Source: an uncultured Parabacteroides sp. (lineage in GTDB: Bacteria; Bacteroidota; Bacteroidia; Bacteroidales; Tannerellaceae). From it: a stretch of DNA of 14,412 nucleotides. Below are positions 8,501 to 14,353 of this stretch, piece by piece. Position 1 is the stretch's first letter; each line of letters begins with the position of its first letter. The stretch covers positions 1 through 14,412 of the forward strand of contig CAMTPG010000027.1 in assembly GCA_947074335.1 (NCBI GenBank). The letters run 5' to 3'. Made by a program: the position numbers and the translations under genes. The notes beneath the pieces were generated by a model. That model saw only the letters and a list, made by a program, of their open reading frames with translations, had not been told where the DNA came from and did no database searches.

Positions 8501-8892
8501 TCGGCCAGTGCATCGGGATAAGATACAATGATATAACTGCCGCGCTGTTCCTGAAGCCGGCTCAGCACCTCGGTGCGTAAGATTTCATTAGCCGGATCAA
8601 CATGGCCGTATTTAATGGCACGACGATAAGCAGAGGGGAAAAAATAAATTTCCGAAGAACCGGTGAGTTGCATCAAATCGTGATAAAAATAACCGGCCTC
8701 TTCCAAATCATTCAATACACAGACTATCTGCTTCTTTTCTTTTCGGAAAATCGAAGCAAACGTCATCGCAGCTCCAGAACCTGTTAATCCCTGAATGGAG
8801 ATGTTTCGGGCTGACTCGTTTGCTAATAATGAGCCGAGAGCGGAAATCTGGGGATGAGCGGCGTACAGCTTAAGTAACTCTTGTATGTCCAA
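5533..8892 (-). CDS. mfd: Transcription-repair coupling factor Mfd
   Basis: Mfd binds RNA polymerase stalled at DNA lesions, pushes it off with an ATP-driven translocase, and recruits UvrA. Positions are in the 1126-residue reading that starts at TTG 8913. The N-terminal UvrB-like module has a degenerate Walker A (GLTGSGAAM, 42-50, no lysine). The RNA-polymerase-interacting domain starts near 441 (GDYIVHIDHGIGQFGG). The motor has Walker A GDVGFGKTE (590-598), DEEQ (691-694), TATP (717-720) and LRGRVGRS (861-868). The C-terminal autoinhibitory domain covers about 985-1085. Length is normal. I choose the TTG at 8890-8892 (1119 residues) because the upstream TTG at 8911-8913 lies inside a consensus -7 promoter box and would precede the transcript start. 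No ATG is available until deep inside the first domain. First gene of the cluster. Confidence 0.96.
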   Translation of the reverse strand: MDIQELLKLYAAHPQISALGSLLANESARNISIQGLTGSGAAMTFASIFRKEKKQIVCVLNDLEEAGYFYHDLMQLTGSSEIYFFPSAYRRAIKYGHVDPANEILRTEVLSRLQEQRGSYIIVSYPDALAERIVSQQTLQSNTLKISVGEKLDNMFVSDVLDSYGFEQVDYVYEPGQYALRGSILDVYSYSFEFPYRIDFFGDEVETIRSFEVETQLSKEKLDQIYIVPQMGKAGDAMVSLLSSLPKEALLAFKDLAWVKERMDSVWNDEPAIQDEDSFSGLEQMRKRLIDGDAFVRETLDFRRLHFGLRPFGIPDAGITFHAEPQPIFHKNFDLVSESFHRYLDKGYALYMLSDQDKQIARIRTIFEDRNDKIPFTGVNKTIHAGFADETLKCCFFTDHQLFDRFHKFNLKSDKARSGKMSLTLKELNQFSNGDYIVHIDHGIGQFGGLVRTEVNGKLQEAIKLIYQNSDIIFVSIHSLHKLSKYKGKESGEPPKLSKLGTGAWEKMKERTKSKVKDIARDLILLYSKRKQETGFTYSPDSFMQHELEASFIYEDTPDQMKATADVKADMESERPMDRLICGDVGFGKTEVAIRAAFKAVADNKQVAVLVPTTVLAFQHYQTFSERLKDFPCRIEYISRARTAAQIRAILKDVKEGKVNILIGTHRIVGKDVQFKDLGLLIIDEEQKFGVSVKEKLRHMKANVDTLTMTATPIPRTLQFSLMGARDLSSITTPPPNRYPVQTEVERFNPDIIREAINFEMSRNGQVFFINNRIANIHEMEALIRREVPDARVVVAHGQMEPDKVEKILSDFVNYEYDVLIATSIIESGIDVPNANTIIINNAQQFGLSDLHQLRGRVGRSNRKAFCYLLSPPLSTLTQEARRRLQAIENFSDLGSGIHISMQDLDIRGAGNMLGAEQSGFIADLGYETYQKILEEAVDELKAEEFADLYAGTHDEKQDSGSHYVRETFIESDLELMFAPTYIPNDSERISLYRELDKMEEERDIQRFTEKLKDRFGNIPKEGKELIRVVRLRRLAKQLGIEKIVLKKGQMSLYLVSNPDSPYYQSEAFGKLLAFIQKYPRICNLRVVNGKRSIVIKEVSTVEMACAHLQEIEQIQTTL

Positions 8893-8910
8893 TGTAAAGC
8901 AATCTTTTCG

Positions 8911-8941
8911 CAAATATACCTATTTTGTTGAAAATAGTAAA
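8911..8941 (-). promoter_or_regulatory. Promoter of mfd cluster
   Basis: On the minus strand TATATTTG (8918-8911) matches the Bacteroides -7 consensus TAnnTTTG exactly. TTTA (8941-8938), one base off the -33 box TTTG, lies precisely 19 bases upstream. A transcript would begin around 8904-8907, leaving a leader of some 13 nt before the TTG at 8892. Confidence 0.7.
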
Positions 8942-8943
8942 TA

Positions 8944-8979
8944 TTTGTTGTATGAAATCAACTTAATTATGTATCTTCG
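8944..8979 (+). promoter_or_regulatory. Promoter of the GT2 glycosyltransferase gene
   Basis: TATCTTCG (8972-8979) is a common Bacteroidales variant of the TAnnTTTG -7 box, 20 bp before the ATG at 9000. TTTGTTG at 8944-8950 offers a -33 box with a spacer of 21 to 24 bases. It lies back to back with the mfd -33 box (8938-8941), two bases away. Confidence 0.55.
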
Positions 8980-8999
8980 CCATGAATTTAATATAAACT

Positions 9000-9779
9000 A
9001 TGTCAGACAGTATTGTAATCATTCCTACTTATAACGAGAAGGAAAACATTGAAAATATCATCCGGACTGTTTTCGGATTGGAAAAAGCATTTCATATCTT
9101 AATTATTGACGACGGATCGCCTGACGGAACCGCTGATATCGTGAAAAAATTACAAAAAGAATTTCCGGATCAACTGTTTTTAGTGGAACGTCAGGGTAAA
9201 CTGGGATTAGGAACAGCTTATATCTGTGGTTTTAAATGGGCAATCGAGCATAAATATGATTATATTTTTGAGATGGATGCCGATTTTAGTCATAACCCCA
9301 ACGACTTACAAAAGCTTTACAAAGCCTGCCACGAAGAGGGCGGTGACGTGGCTGTGGGCTCACGTTACTGTAACGGTGTGAATGTGGTGAACTGGCCGCT
9401 GAGTCGTGTCTTAATGTCGTATTATGCTTCCATGTATGTACGCATTGTAACCGGACTTGATATTCGTGACACAACGGCAGGATTTAAATGTTATCGTCGC
9501 GAAGTGCTCGAATTAATCGATCTGGATCATATCCATTTTAAAGGCTATGCATTCCAGATTGAAATGAAATTTACAGCACACAAATGCGGTTTTAAAATCA
9601 TCGAAGTGCCGATTGTTTTTGTAAATCGCGTATTGGGAACTTCGAAGATGAATTCATCTATTTTTGGTGAAGCTCTGTTTGGCGTTTTGAAACTGAAATG
9701 GTGGAGTATGTTTAAAAAATATCCGCAAAAAGGCGAATCTGCCGGAATTTTGGAGACAAAAAAAGAAATTCATGCCTGA
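9000..9779 (+). CDS. Polyprenol-phosphate mannose synthase-like GT2 glycosyltransferase
   Basis: A 259-residue soluble GT-A glycosyltransferase of the dolichol-phosphate mannose synthase group, predicted to move mannose (or another sugar) from a GDP/UDP donor to polyprenyl phosphate at the inner face of the cytoplasmic membrane. Motifs: IIPTYNEKENI (7-17), DDGSPDGT (37-44), the metal-binding DAD (93-95) in EMDADFSHNP, GSRY (120-123), DTTAGFKCYRR (157-167), GYAFQIEM (182-189) and KMNSS (216-220). It lacks the C-terminal GtrA-like membrane domain of some relatives, so it resembles the single-domain type. The ATG follows a typical AT-rich leader. The neighbours (Mfd, Bax inhibitor) do not identify an acceptor pathway. 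The donor sugar is inferred from family only. Confidence 0.9.
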   Translation: MSDSIVIIPTYNEKENIENIIRTVFGLEKAFHILIIDDGSPDGTADIVKKLQKEFPDQLFLVERQGKLGLGTAYICGFKWAIEHKYDYIFEMDADFSHNPNDLQKLYKACHEEGGDVAVGSRYCNGVNVVNWPLSRVLMSYYASMYVRIVTGLDIRDTTAGFKCYRREVLELIDLDHIHFKGYAFQIEMKFTAHKCGFKIIEVPIVFVNRVLGTSKMNSSIFGEALFGVLKLKWWSMFKKYPQKGESAGILETKKEIHA

Positions 9780-9811
9780 AATTGCTTTTTCTAATAAAAA
9801 AAGCAATTTTT
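9779..9811 (+). terminator. Intrinsic terminator of the glycosyltransferase gene
   Basis: AAATTGCTTTTT (9779-9790) pairs over 12 bp with AAAAAGCAATTT (9798-9809) around a seven-base loop, followed by a short T tract to 9811. The stem begins at the last base of the TGA stop codon. A-rich on the left arm, so it may also work on the minus strand. Confidence 0.8.
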
Positions 9812-9860
9812 ATGTTAATTTTTAATTAACTGAATATCAATATAATTCTGATGAATCCAA

Positions 9861-9891
9861 AAAAAAAATCGATAAAAAAGCGATTTTTTTT
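9861..9891. terminator. Second AT-rich hairpin with T tract
   Basis: AAAAAAAATCG (9861-9871) pairs perfectly with 9881-9891 around a nine-base loop; the right arm ends in eight T residues. Only three of eleven pairs are not A-T homopolymer tract, so it is a weak terminator, perhaps a backup for the one at 9779-9811. Confidence 0.45.
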
Positions 9892-9998
9892 ATCATGATA
9901 TTGAACCAAATCAAAACTCTGCTGTTATATAGATAAAATGAATTAAGAAGTTAGTAGTATTTGTTTTTTCATATAAGTAGAGTTTGTTATTTGTTTGG
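9892..9998. other. Part of the 326-bp gap before the Bax inhibitor gene
   Basis: The whole gap 9780-10105 holds three hairpins and no gene. This central part has no ORF. A loose -7-like TAGTATTTG (9955-9963, spacer one base too long) is the only promoter-like signal ahead of the strong terminator at 9999-10036, so a short RNA of about 60-70 nt is conceivable but unproven. Confidence 0.25.
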
Positions 9999-10036
9999 TC
10001 CGTATGTATCTGTGAAGATGTATACGGATTTTTTTT
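9999..10036 (+). terminator. Orphan intrinsic terminator upstream of the Bax inhibitor gene
   Basis: TCCGTAT (9999-10005) pairs with ATACGGA (10022-10028), and the stem continues inward to a 12-bp helix with two G-U pairs and a six-base loop (10011-10016). It runs straight into eight or more T residues (10029-10036). It sits 69 bp before the Bax inhibitor ATG and 220 bp past the glycosyltransferase stop, which already has its own terminator. It could end an unrecognised small RNA or act as an attenuator in the leader of the next gene. Confidence 0.75.
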
Positions 10037-10105
10037 GTGCCTGTTCCAACATTTCCTATTTCTTGTTGTTTAGCTACTATACAGGAATAGTTTAAATTAA
10101 AAATT

Positions 10106-10789
10106 ATGGACAGAGCATTAGATAAAATTGCTTCGAATCAGATGGCGCTTGTGCGCAAAGTTTATTTATGGATGTGTATTGCATTGGCAATAACAGGTGT
10201 TACATCGTATGTGGTTTCCACCAATTCGTATATCACACACCTGATTCTGGATTCTAAATTCGGAATCTGGATTCTTTTCGGTATTCAGTTTGTGCTGGTG
10301 ATTTACCTTTCGGCACGGATCATGAAGATGACACTGCAAACGGCATCGATTGTGTTTATTTTGTATTCTTTTATTTCCGGGGTAACGTTTTCGTTTATCT
10401 TCCTTTTATTTAGTACCGGTACCATTGCAAGCTGCTTCTTTATAACGGCGGGTACTTTTCTGGCCATGAGTTTATACGGGTTTCTTACCAAGCGTGATTT
10501 ATCATCGTGGGGTAATATTCTGTTTATGGCGCTGATCGGTATTATCATTGCTTCGCTGGTGAATTTCTTTATGCATAGCCGTACCTTATACTGGATCATC
10601 TCGTATGTGGGTGTGCTGGTCTTTGCCGGACTGACGGCTTACGATTCGCAGAAGATCAAATCGCTCATCGGACAGGAGAACAATGAAGTAAATCAGAAAG
10701 CAGCGATTATCGGCGCTTTGATGCTTTATCTGGATTTTATCAATATGTTTTTATTCTTTTTGCAGATTTTCGGCGGCCGCAGAGGCTGA
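10106..10789 (+). CDS. Bax inhibitor-1/YccA family membrane protein
   Basis: A 227-residue inner-membrane protein with about seven hydrophobic helices (roughly 20-37, 52-70, 80-100, 104-125, 138-154, 162-178, 202-222) and a basic C-terminus (GGRRG). Family signatures are FAGLTAYDSQKIK (173-185) and GALMLYLDFINMFLFFLQIFG (203-223). D180 and D210 correspond to the two aspartates (D171/D195) that form the pH-sensitive latch in Bacillus YetJ, a calcium-leak channel of this family. In bacteria, relatives also restrain FtsH protease; which role applies here is unknown. The start ATG is preceded by an A/T-rich leader; no clear consensus promoter lies between it and the upstream terminator. Confidence 0.93.
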   Translation: MDRALDKIASNQMALVRKVYLWMCIALAITGVTSYVVSTNSYITHLILDSKFGIWILFGIQFVLVIYLSARIMKMTLQTASIVFILYSFISGVTFSFIFLLFSTGTIASCFFITAGTFLAMSLYGFLTKRDLSSWGNILFMALIGIIIASLVNFFMHSRTLYWIISYVGVLVFAGLTAYDSQKIKSLIGQENNEVNQKAAIIGALMLYLDFINMFLFFLQIFGGRRG

Positions 10790-10848
10790 TTATTCTTTAA
10801 TATATGTCGTAGAAAATAATATTCTGTTTGTATTTGAATTGTTGCTTT

Positions 10849-10879
10849 TTTGTGATCCGAAAATTATCGAGTACATTTG
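10849..10879 (+). promoter_or_regulatory. Consensus promoter of the cysteine desulfidase gene
   Basis: TTTG (10849-10852), exactly 19 bases, then TACATTTG (10872-10879), followed by C: a perfect fit to the Bacteroides housekeeping promoter TTTG-N19-TAnnTTTG. It leaves a leader of about 20 nt before the ATG at 10905 and supports a separate transcription unit. It is the best single piece of evidence for the phylum. Confidence 0.88.
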
Positions 10880-10904
10880 CGCGATTCAAATACAAACTTA
10901 AGTT

Positions 10905-12200
10905 ATGAATAACACAACGCAAGAACAAATTCTTCATCTTATACATCAGGAAGTTATTCCTGCCATCGGTTGTACGGAACCTGTAGCCGTTGCACTCGCT
11001 GCAGCCAAAGCAACAGAGGTATTGGGCTGTAAACCTGAAAAAATCACGGTTTTTCTGAGTGCAAATATCCTTAAAAATGCAATGGGGGTAGGAATTCCCG
11101 GAACAGGCATGACCGGATTACCGATCGCAATTGCTTTGGGATCGCTGATTGGCAAATCGGCTTACGGACTGGAAGTGCTGCGCGACCTGTCTGACGAAGC
11201 GCTCAATGCCGGAAAGGAGATGATCAATCAAAAAATGATCCGCATTGTCTTGAAAGAACAGGTGGATAAATTGTATATCGAGGTGATCTGCACGGCCGGC
11301 GATCAGGAATCGCAGGTGATCATTACACGCGAACATACTCACATCGCTTATATTTCTAAAAACGGTGAAGTAATACTGGATGAACTTACCCATCAGCCGG
11401 AACAGCCTGCCGGAACAGCCGATAACGATACGCTTAAACTCTCGTATGCCATGGTCTATGATTTTGCCATGCATATGCCGCTTGATAAAATCCGTTTCAT
11501 TCTGAAAACAGCCGAATTGAATAAAGCTGCATCCGAAGCCTCTTTAAATGGCAATTACGGCCATACGGTAAGCAAAACCGTAGCCGGGTATTTCGGACGC
11601 AAATACATGGGCGATTCCGTATTTACACATATGCTGATTACTACGGCTGCCGCCTGCGATGCCCGTATGGATGGCGCTATGATCCCCGTTATGAGTAATT
11701 CGGGCAGTGGAAATCAGGGAATTGCGGCAACATTACCGGTTGTATCTTTTGCACAAGATACAGATTGTTCAGAAGAGCAACTGATTCGCGCTTTAATGCT
11801 GAGTCATCTGATGGTAATATATATCAAACAGAGTCTCGGACGTCTTTCAGCCCTTTGCGGCTGTGTAGTGGCGGCAACGGGGGCCAGTTGCGGCATTACC
11901 TATCTGATGGGTGGCAATGAAACCCAGATTTCGTATGCCATCAAAAATATGATCGGTAATATTACCGGCATGATTTGCGATGGTGCCAAACCCAGTTGTG
12001 CCATGAAGGTATCAAGCGGTGTTTCTACAGCCATGCTTTCGGCGATGATGGCCATGGAAAACAAAGTGGTTACTTCGGTAGAAGGTATAATTGATGAAGA
12101 TGTGGACCGTTCGATCCGGAATTTAACCTCAATTGGTTCGACAGGTATGGAAACAACAGATAAATTGGTATTGGAGATTATGACTGGTAAATCGTCCTGA
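10905..12200 (+). CDS. cyuA: L-cysteine desulfidase, CyuA/YhaM (UPF0597) family
   Basis: A 431-residue [4Fe-4S] enzyme related to the serine dehydratase alpha subunit; members break L-cysteine into pyruvate, ammonia and sulfide. Visible signatures: PAIGCTEPVAVA (19-30) with the proposed catalytic C23, NAMGVGIPGTGMTGLP (58-73), SNSGSGNQG (264-272), LCGCVVAATGASCG (317-330) and ICDGAKPSC (357-365). C318, C358 and C365 keep the 40- and 7-residue spacing of the three cluster cysteines in the Methanocaldococcus enzyme (C282, C322, C329). The length matches E. coli CyuA (about 436). No CyuP-type transporter or regulator is adjacent. Serine as a substrate cannot be excluded. It has its own consensus promoter, and no convincing terminator follows. 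Cytosolic; sulfide output would be relevant in an anaerobic gut-type habitat. Confidence 0.92.
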   Translation: MNNTTQEQILHLIHQEVIPAIGCTEPVAVALAAAKATEVLGCKPEKITVFLSANILKNAMGVGIPGTGMTGLPIAIALGSLIGKSAYGLEVLRDLSDEALNAGKEMINQKMIRIVLKEQVDKLYIEVICTAGDQESQVIITREHTHIAYISKNGEVILDELTHQPEQPAGTADNDTLKLSYAMVYDFAMHMPLDKIRFILKTAELNKAASEASLNGNYGHTVSKTVAGYFGRKYMGDSVFTHMLITTAAACDARMDGAMIPVMSNSGSGNQGIAATLPVVSFAQDTDCSEEQLIRALMLSHLMVIYIKQSLGRLSALCGCVVAATGASCGITYLMGGNETQISYAIKNMIGNITGMICDGAKPSCAMKVSSGVSTAMLSAMMAMENKVVTSVEGIIDEDVDRSIRNLTSIGSTGMETTDKLVLEIMTGKSS

Positions 12201-12341
12201 TATTATGTTTATACTTTATAATTTTTAGAATTCTTTTTAAATGATATTTCTAACCAACTGTTCTTTTCTTTCGATATACTTTTCGATATTTTAGAATATT
12301 CAACCACTTTAAAATGAAGCGCAAAGCTTTCTACTTTCCGC

Positions 12342-12372
12342 TTGGCTATTTGGTTTGGAATCCATATCTTCG
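12342..12372 (+). promoter_or_regulatory. Probable promoter of the lipoprotein gene
   Basis: TATCTTCG followed by C (12365-12373) is the same -7 variant as in front of the glycosyltransferase gene. TTGG at 12342-12345, 19 bases upstream, partly matches the -33 TTTG. The predicted leader before the ATG at 12426 is about 50 nt. Confidence 0.5.
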
Positions 12373-12425
12373 CTATGTTTTAAACGGAAATAGACACAAA
12401 GAAATATCATTTAATAGAATTTATT

Positions 12426-13562
12426 ATGAAGAAAAATTTATTATTCGTGTTAACAATGCTTTGCGCATTTAGTTTGTTTACCGCTTGCTCGAGCGATAAT
12501 AAAGAGGATTTCCAGGGTGCTTATTCAGCCGAAAATTTAGATTTGACTTACGGAGGAAGTAAAATGGTTGGTAAGCAGGCCGTTTTCTCAACTACCGACG
12601 GAAAAACAGGAGAAATTATTTTAAGCGGTGGTTCGCTGACGGATTTAATTGGTGCATTAACATCCAAATCGGATGCCGGGTCTTCTTTATCGTTAGCTTT
12701 GCCCGGTGTTATTCCCGGTCAGACTACAACCACAATCACCGGTATTGCTTTAACCGGTTCTGAAGGTTATTATTCATTTTCGGGTCAGACTACTGCCGGA
12801 ACCACATCGGTTACTTATAGTGGCAATGTTACTCCTTCTGTACTTACACTGAATCTGGATGTTACCGTGCCTTCAAATACTATTCAGGGCACATGGACTG
12901 TGAATACTACCAATCCGATTTCGGCAAAATGGGAATCAACGGCTGCTTTTGATATTTCTCTGGGAACTGCTACAGTAACCATGAAACCTGAAGATATTCT
13001 GCAGATGATCTTTTCACTGCCGGTAAAAGATGGCAAAACAGTTTCTGAATTATTATGTGCCGTATTGAAAAGTGTAACTTTCGATACTGATGGTAATATC
13101 ACAGCAATGTATTCTCCAAAAACAGCAATTGCCAGTCCGGTATATGTAACATCACCGTCTAATCTGGTACAATATACTGCCGACGGAACAGCTCTTAAAA
13201 TATTTCTCGATGTGAATGCCATTATGGCAGCAACCACCAAATCAGAAACAAAAGCATTGGATATTACAACACTGTTACCTGATTTGATGACATTATTACC
13301 CATGTTAAGCTCGGGCTTCCCGCTTACTTATACCCTTAACGGTTCTTCCATGACGCTTATGCTTGAACCTGCTTTTGGTGTTCAGGTTATCCAGTTAGTT
13401 GCTAAAATCATCTCTGATGAAGATGTATTAAACAGCATCGTGGAAGGTCTGAGTGCGCTGCCCGCTACGGTAAAACCGATGATCGAAGCTGCGATTAAAC
13501 AATTCCCGACTGTTGCTGCAGGAACAACAACATTCCAGGTAGGAATTAATTTTACAAAATAA
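12426..13562 (+). CDS. Surface lipoprotein, DUF4925-like
   Basis: A 378-residue protein with a lipoprotein signal: MKK start, hydrophobic core, and lipobox FTAC with C21 as the lipidated residue. The tail SSDNKED after the cysteine is acidic, as in the Bacteroidota lipoprotein export signal, so display on the outer surface is likely. The body is rich in Thr, Ser, Gly and beta-prone stretches in its first half (30-190), then has more helical segments (for example 185-215, 335-365). The pattern, including NLVQYTADGTALKIFLDVNAIMAAT (around 247-271), resembles DUF4925 proteins of gut Bacteroidales, but the family assignment is from memory and uncertain. It contains no arginine and no histidine at all. 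Function unknown. It stands alone, with its own promoter and terminator. Confidence 0.88.
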   Translation: MKKNLLFVLTMLCAFSLFTACSSDNKEDFQGAYSAENLDLTYGGSKMVGKQAVFSTTDGKTGEIILSGGSLTDLIGALTSKSDAGSSLSLALPGVIPGQTTTTITGIALTGSEGYYSFSGQTTAGTTSVTYSGNVTPSVLTLNLDVTVPSNTIQGTWTVNTTNPISAKWESTAAFDISLGTATVTMKPEDILQMIFSLPVKDGKTVSELLCAVLKSVTFDTDGNITAMYSPKTAIASPVYVTSPSNLVQYTADGTALKIFLDVNAIMAATTKSETKALDITTLLPDLMTLLPMLSSGFPLTYTLNGSSMTLMLEPAFGVQVIQLVAKIISDEDVLNSIVEGLSALPATVKPMIEAAIKQFPTVAAGTTTFQVGINFTK

Positions 13563-13587
13563 GATTCTTCAGAAAGAATATGTTAGT

Positions 13588-13633
13588 CATTTCATAACAG
13601 ATTTACCATTCTGTCTGTTTATATTATGAAATG
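13588..13633. repeat. 10-bp inverted repeat after the lipoprotein gene
   Basis: CATTTCATAA (13588-13597) and TTATGAAATG (13624-13633) are perfect inverted copies 26 bp apart; AACAG and CTGTT inside them could extend the fold. It lies between the stop codon and the terminator and may be a 3' UTR hairpin or an operator-like site. Confidence 0.45.
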
Positions 13634-13644
13634 CAGAAAACATC

Positions 13645-13675
13645 AAAAAAGGCCCGGCATTTGTCGGGCTTTTTT
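13645..13675 (+). terminator. Intrinsic terminator of the lipoprotein gene
   Basis: GCCCGGC (13652-13658) pairs with GTCGGGC (13663-13669), one wobble, around an ATTT loop. Outer AAAAAA/TTTTTT tracts (13645-13650, 13670-13675) extend it past a one-base bulge and supply the U tract. It lies 83 bp after the stop codon. The matching A tract on the left may let it act in both directions. Confidence 0.9.
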
Positions 13676-13794
13676 ATTATAGCATTCATTATTTTTAATC
13701 CTGCCTGATTAACAGTTAGAGTTATCTATTCGATTAAATTATAATATTAACAATAATTAATAACCAAGATGAATCTATATTAAAATTTAAAATT

Positions 13795-13802
13795 TATATT
13801 TG
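13795..13802 (+). promoter_or_regulatory. Possible -7 promoter box in the AT-rich tail
   Basis: TATATTTG followed by C matches TAnnTTTG(C), but no TTTG is found 19 bases upstream. In DNA this AT-rich a chance match is likely. If real, it would transcribe toward the small ORF at 13958. Confidence 0.25.
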
Positions 13803-13957
13803 CTCATAGAACTAAAATGATTAATATAAATGTTTTTTATTTATTGAAAAACCATAATAATGCATTAATAAGCATTGTTTTTCTTTACCCTTCTCTTTCC
13901 ATTTGAAAACGATTTTTTTATAAACCGAATATTGTTACTTTAAATCGTTGTGGGGAT

Positions 13958-14110
13958 ATGGAAAAAAACTGTACTGTTTTATTTTATGATAATTCCTTTA
14001 AAATCTCAGATAATAAAGGATATACAAGGTGTTCGTTAACTCTTTCCGGATATAATACTGCGGATAGGTTATTGGTGTTTATTAAATCGATCAACAAATT
14101 AATCCTGTAA
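13958..14110 (+). CDS. Possible small protein, 50 residues, unknown
   Basis: An ATG-to-TAA frame of 50 codons begins MEKNCTVLFYDNSFKISD and ends VFIKSINKLIL. The composition is mixed, with charged and aromatic residues (D, K, R, Y, F), less biased than random translation of such AT-rich DNA, which is the only argument for a gene. No signal peptide or clear membrane helix is seen; the C-terminal third is amphipathic. A GGGG stretch lies only two bases before the ATG. No family recognised, and it may be spurious. Confidence 0.3.
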   Translation: MEKNCTVLFYDNSFKISDNKGYTRCSLTLSGYNTADRLLVFIKSINKLIL

Positions 14111-14196
14111 TTATAGCATACAACCAGCTTTCAGTATAAAATTTGATACGCAACAGACAAATTTTAATATGCTGTAATAACTACACCTGTACCATT

Positions 14197-14237
14197 ATAT
14201 AATTATTAATTATATCAGATTTTATGTAGAAAATCTG
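14197..14237. repeat. Two adjacent perfect inverted repeats
   Basis: ATATAATTATTAATTATAT (14197-14215) is a perfect 19-bp inverted repeat around one T. Directly after it CAGATTTT (14216-14223) pairs with AAAATCTG (14230-14237) around a six-base loop. No T tract follows on either strand, so these are not typical terminators. Confidence 0.5.
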
Positions 14238-14310
14238 CAGGGATTACTATATCTAATTTATTCTCAAATTAATCAATATAAATTAAACAATGTATAAATA
14301 ATTAAAAATA

Positions 14311-14353
14311 AGGAAGGAGGTACCATGTAAAAAAATGAAGATCAGCATCTTCA
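14311..14353 (+). promoter_or_regulatory. Perfect Shine-Dalgarno, start-stop AUG-UAA, and hairpin
   Basis: AGGAAGGAGGT (14311-14321) contains a full anti-Shine-Dalgarno match. Four bases after GGAGG comes ATG (14325-14327), immediately followed by TAA (14328-14330). Six bases on, TGAAGAT (14336-14342) pairs perfectly with ATCTTCA (14347-14353) around CAGC; no T tract follows. It looks like a translated leader element for a gene starting at 14335 or at the ATG at 14408. Bacteroidota normally hide their anti-Shine-Dalgarno, which makes this motif stand out. Confidence 0.4.

Larger units (their letters stand above)
13681..14196. other. Very AT-rich intergenic region
   Basis: This stretch is far richer in A and T than the coding regions. 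Apart from the small ORF at 13958-14110 and a weak promoter-like box at 13795, I see no gene, RNA or long repeat. Both strands are broken by frequent stops. Confidence 0.6.

Noticed and set aside
6895..8580. 561-codon plus-strand ORF opposite mfd
   Set aside because: Shadow frame produced by codon bias of mfd; no recognisable protein, no start context.
10789..10820. Terminator after the Bax inhibitor gene
   Set aside because: ATTATTCTTTA and TAGAAAATAAT pair at only 9 of 11 positions, all A-T rich, and no T tract follows.
12314..12472. 52-codon plus-strand ORF (MKRKAFYFPLGYLVW...) overlapping the lipoprotein start
   Set aside because: It would start upstream of the predicted transcript start and overlap the lipoprotein signal peptide in another frame; no supporting signal. 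A missed small gene is possible but unsupported.
12884..13303. 139-codon minus-strand ORF within the lipoprotein gene
   Set aside because: Shadow frame; the plus-strand protein has a clear signal peptide, lipobox and terminator.
9000..13562. A single plus-strand operon or a novel defence/stress system from glycosyltransferase, Bax inhibitor, desulfidase and lipoprotein
   Set aside because: Gaps of 115-326 bp, internal terminators and separate promoters indicate independent units; the families have ordinary housekeeping roles.
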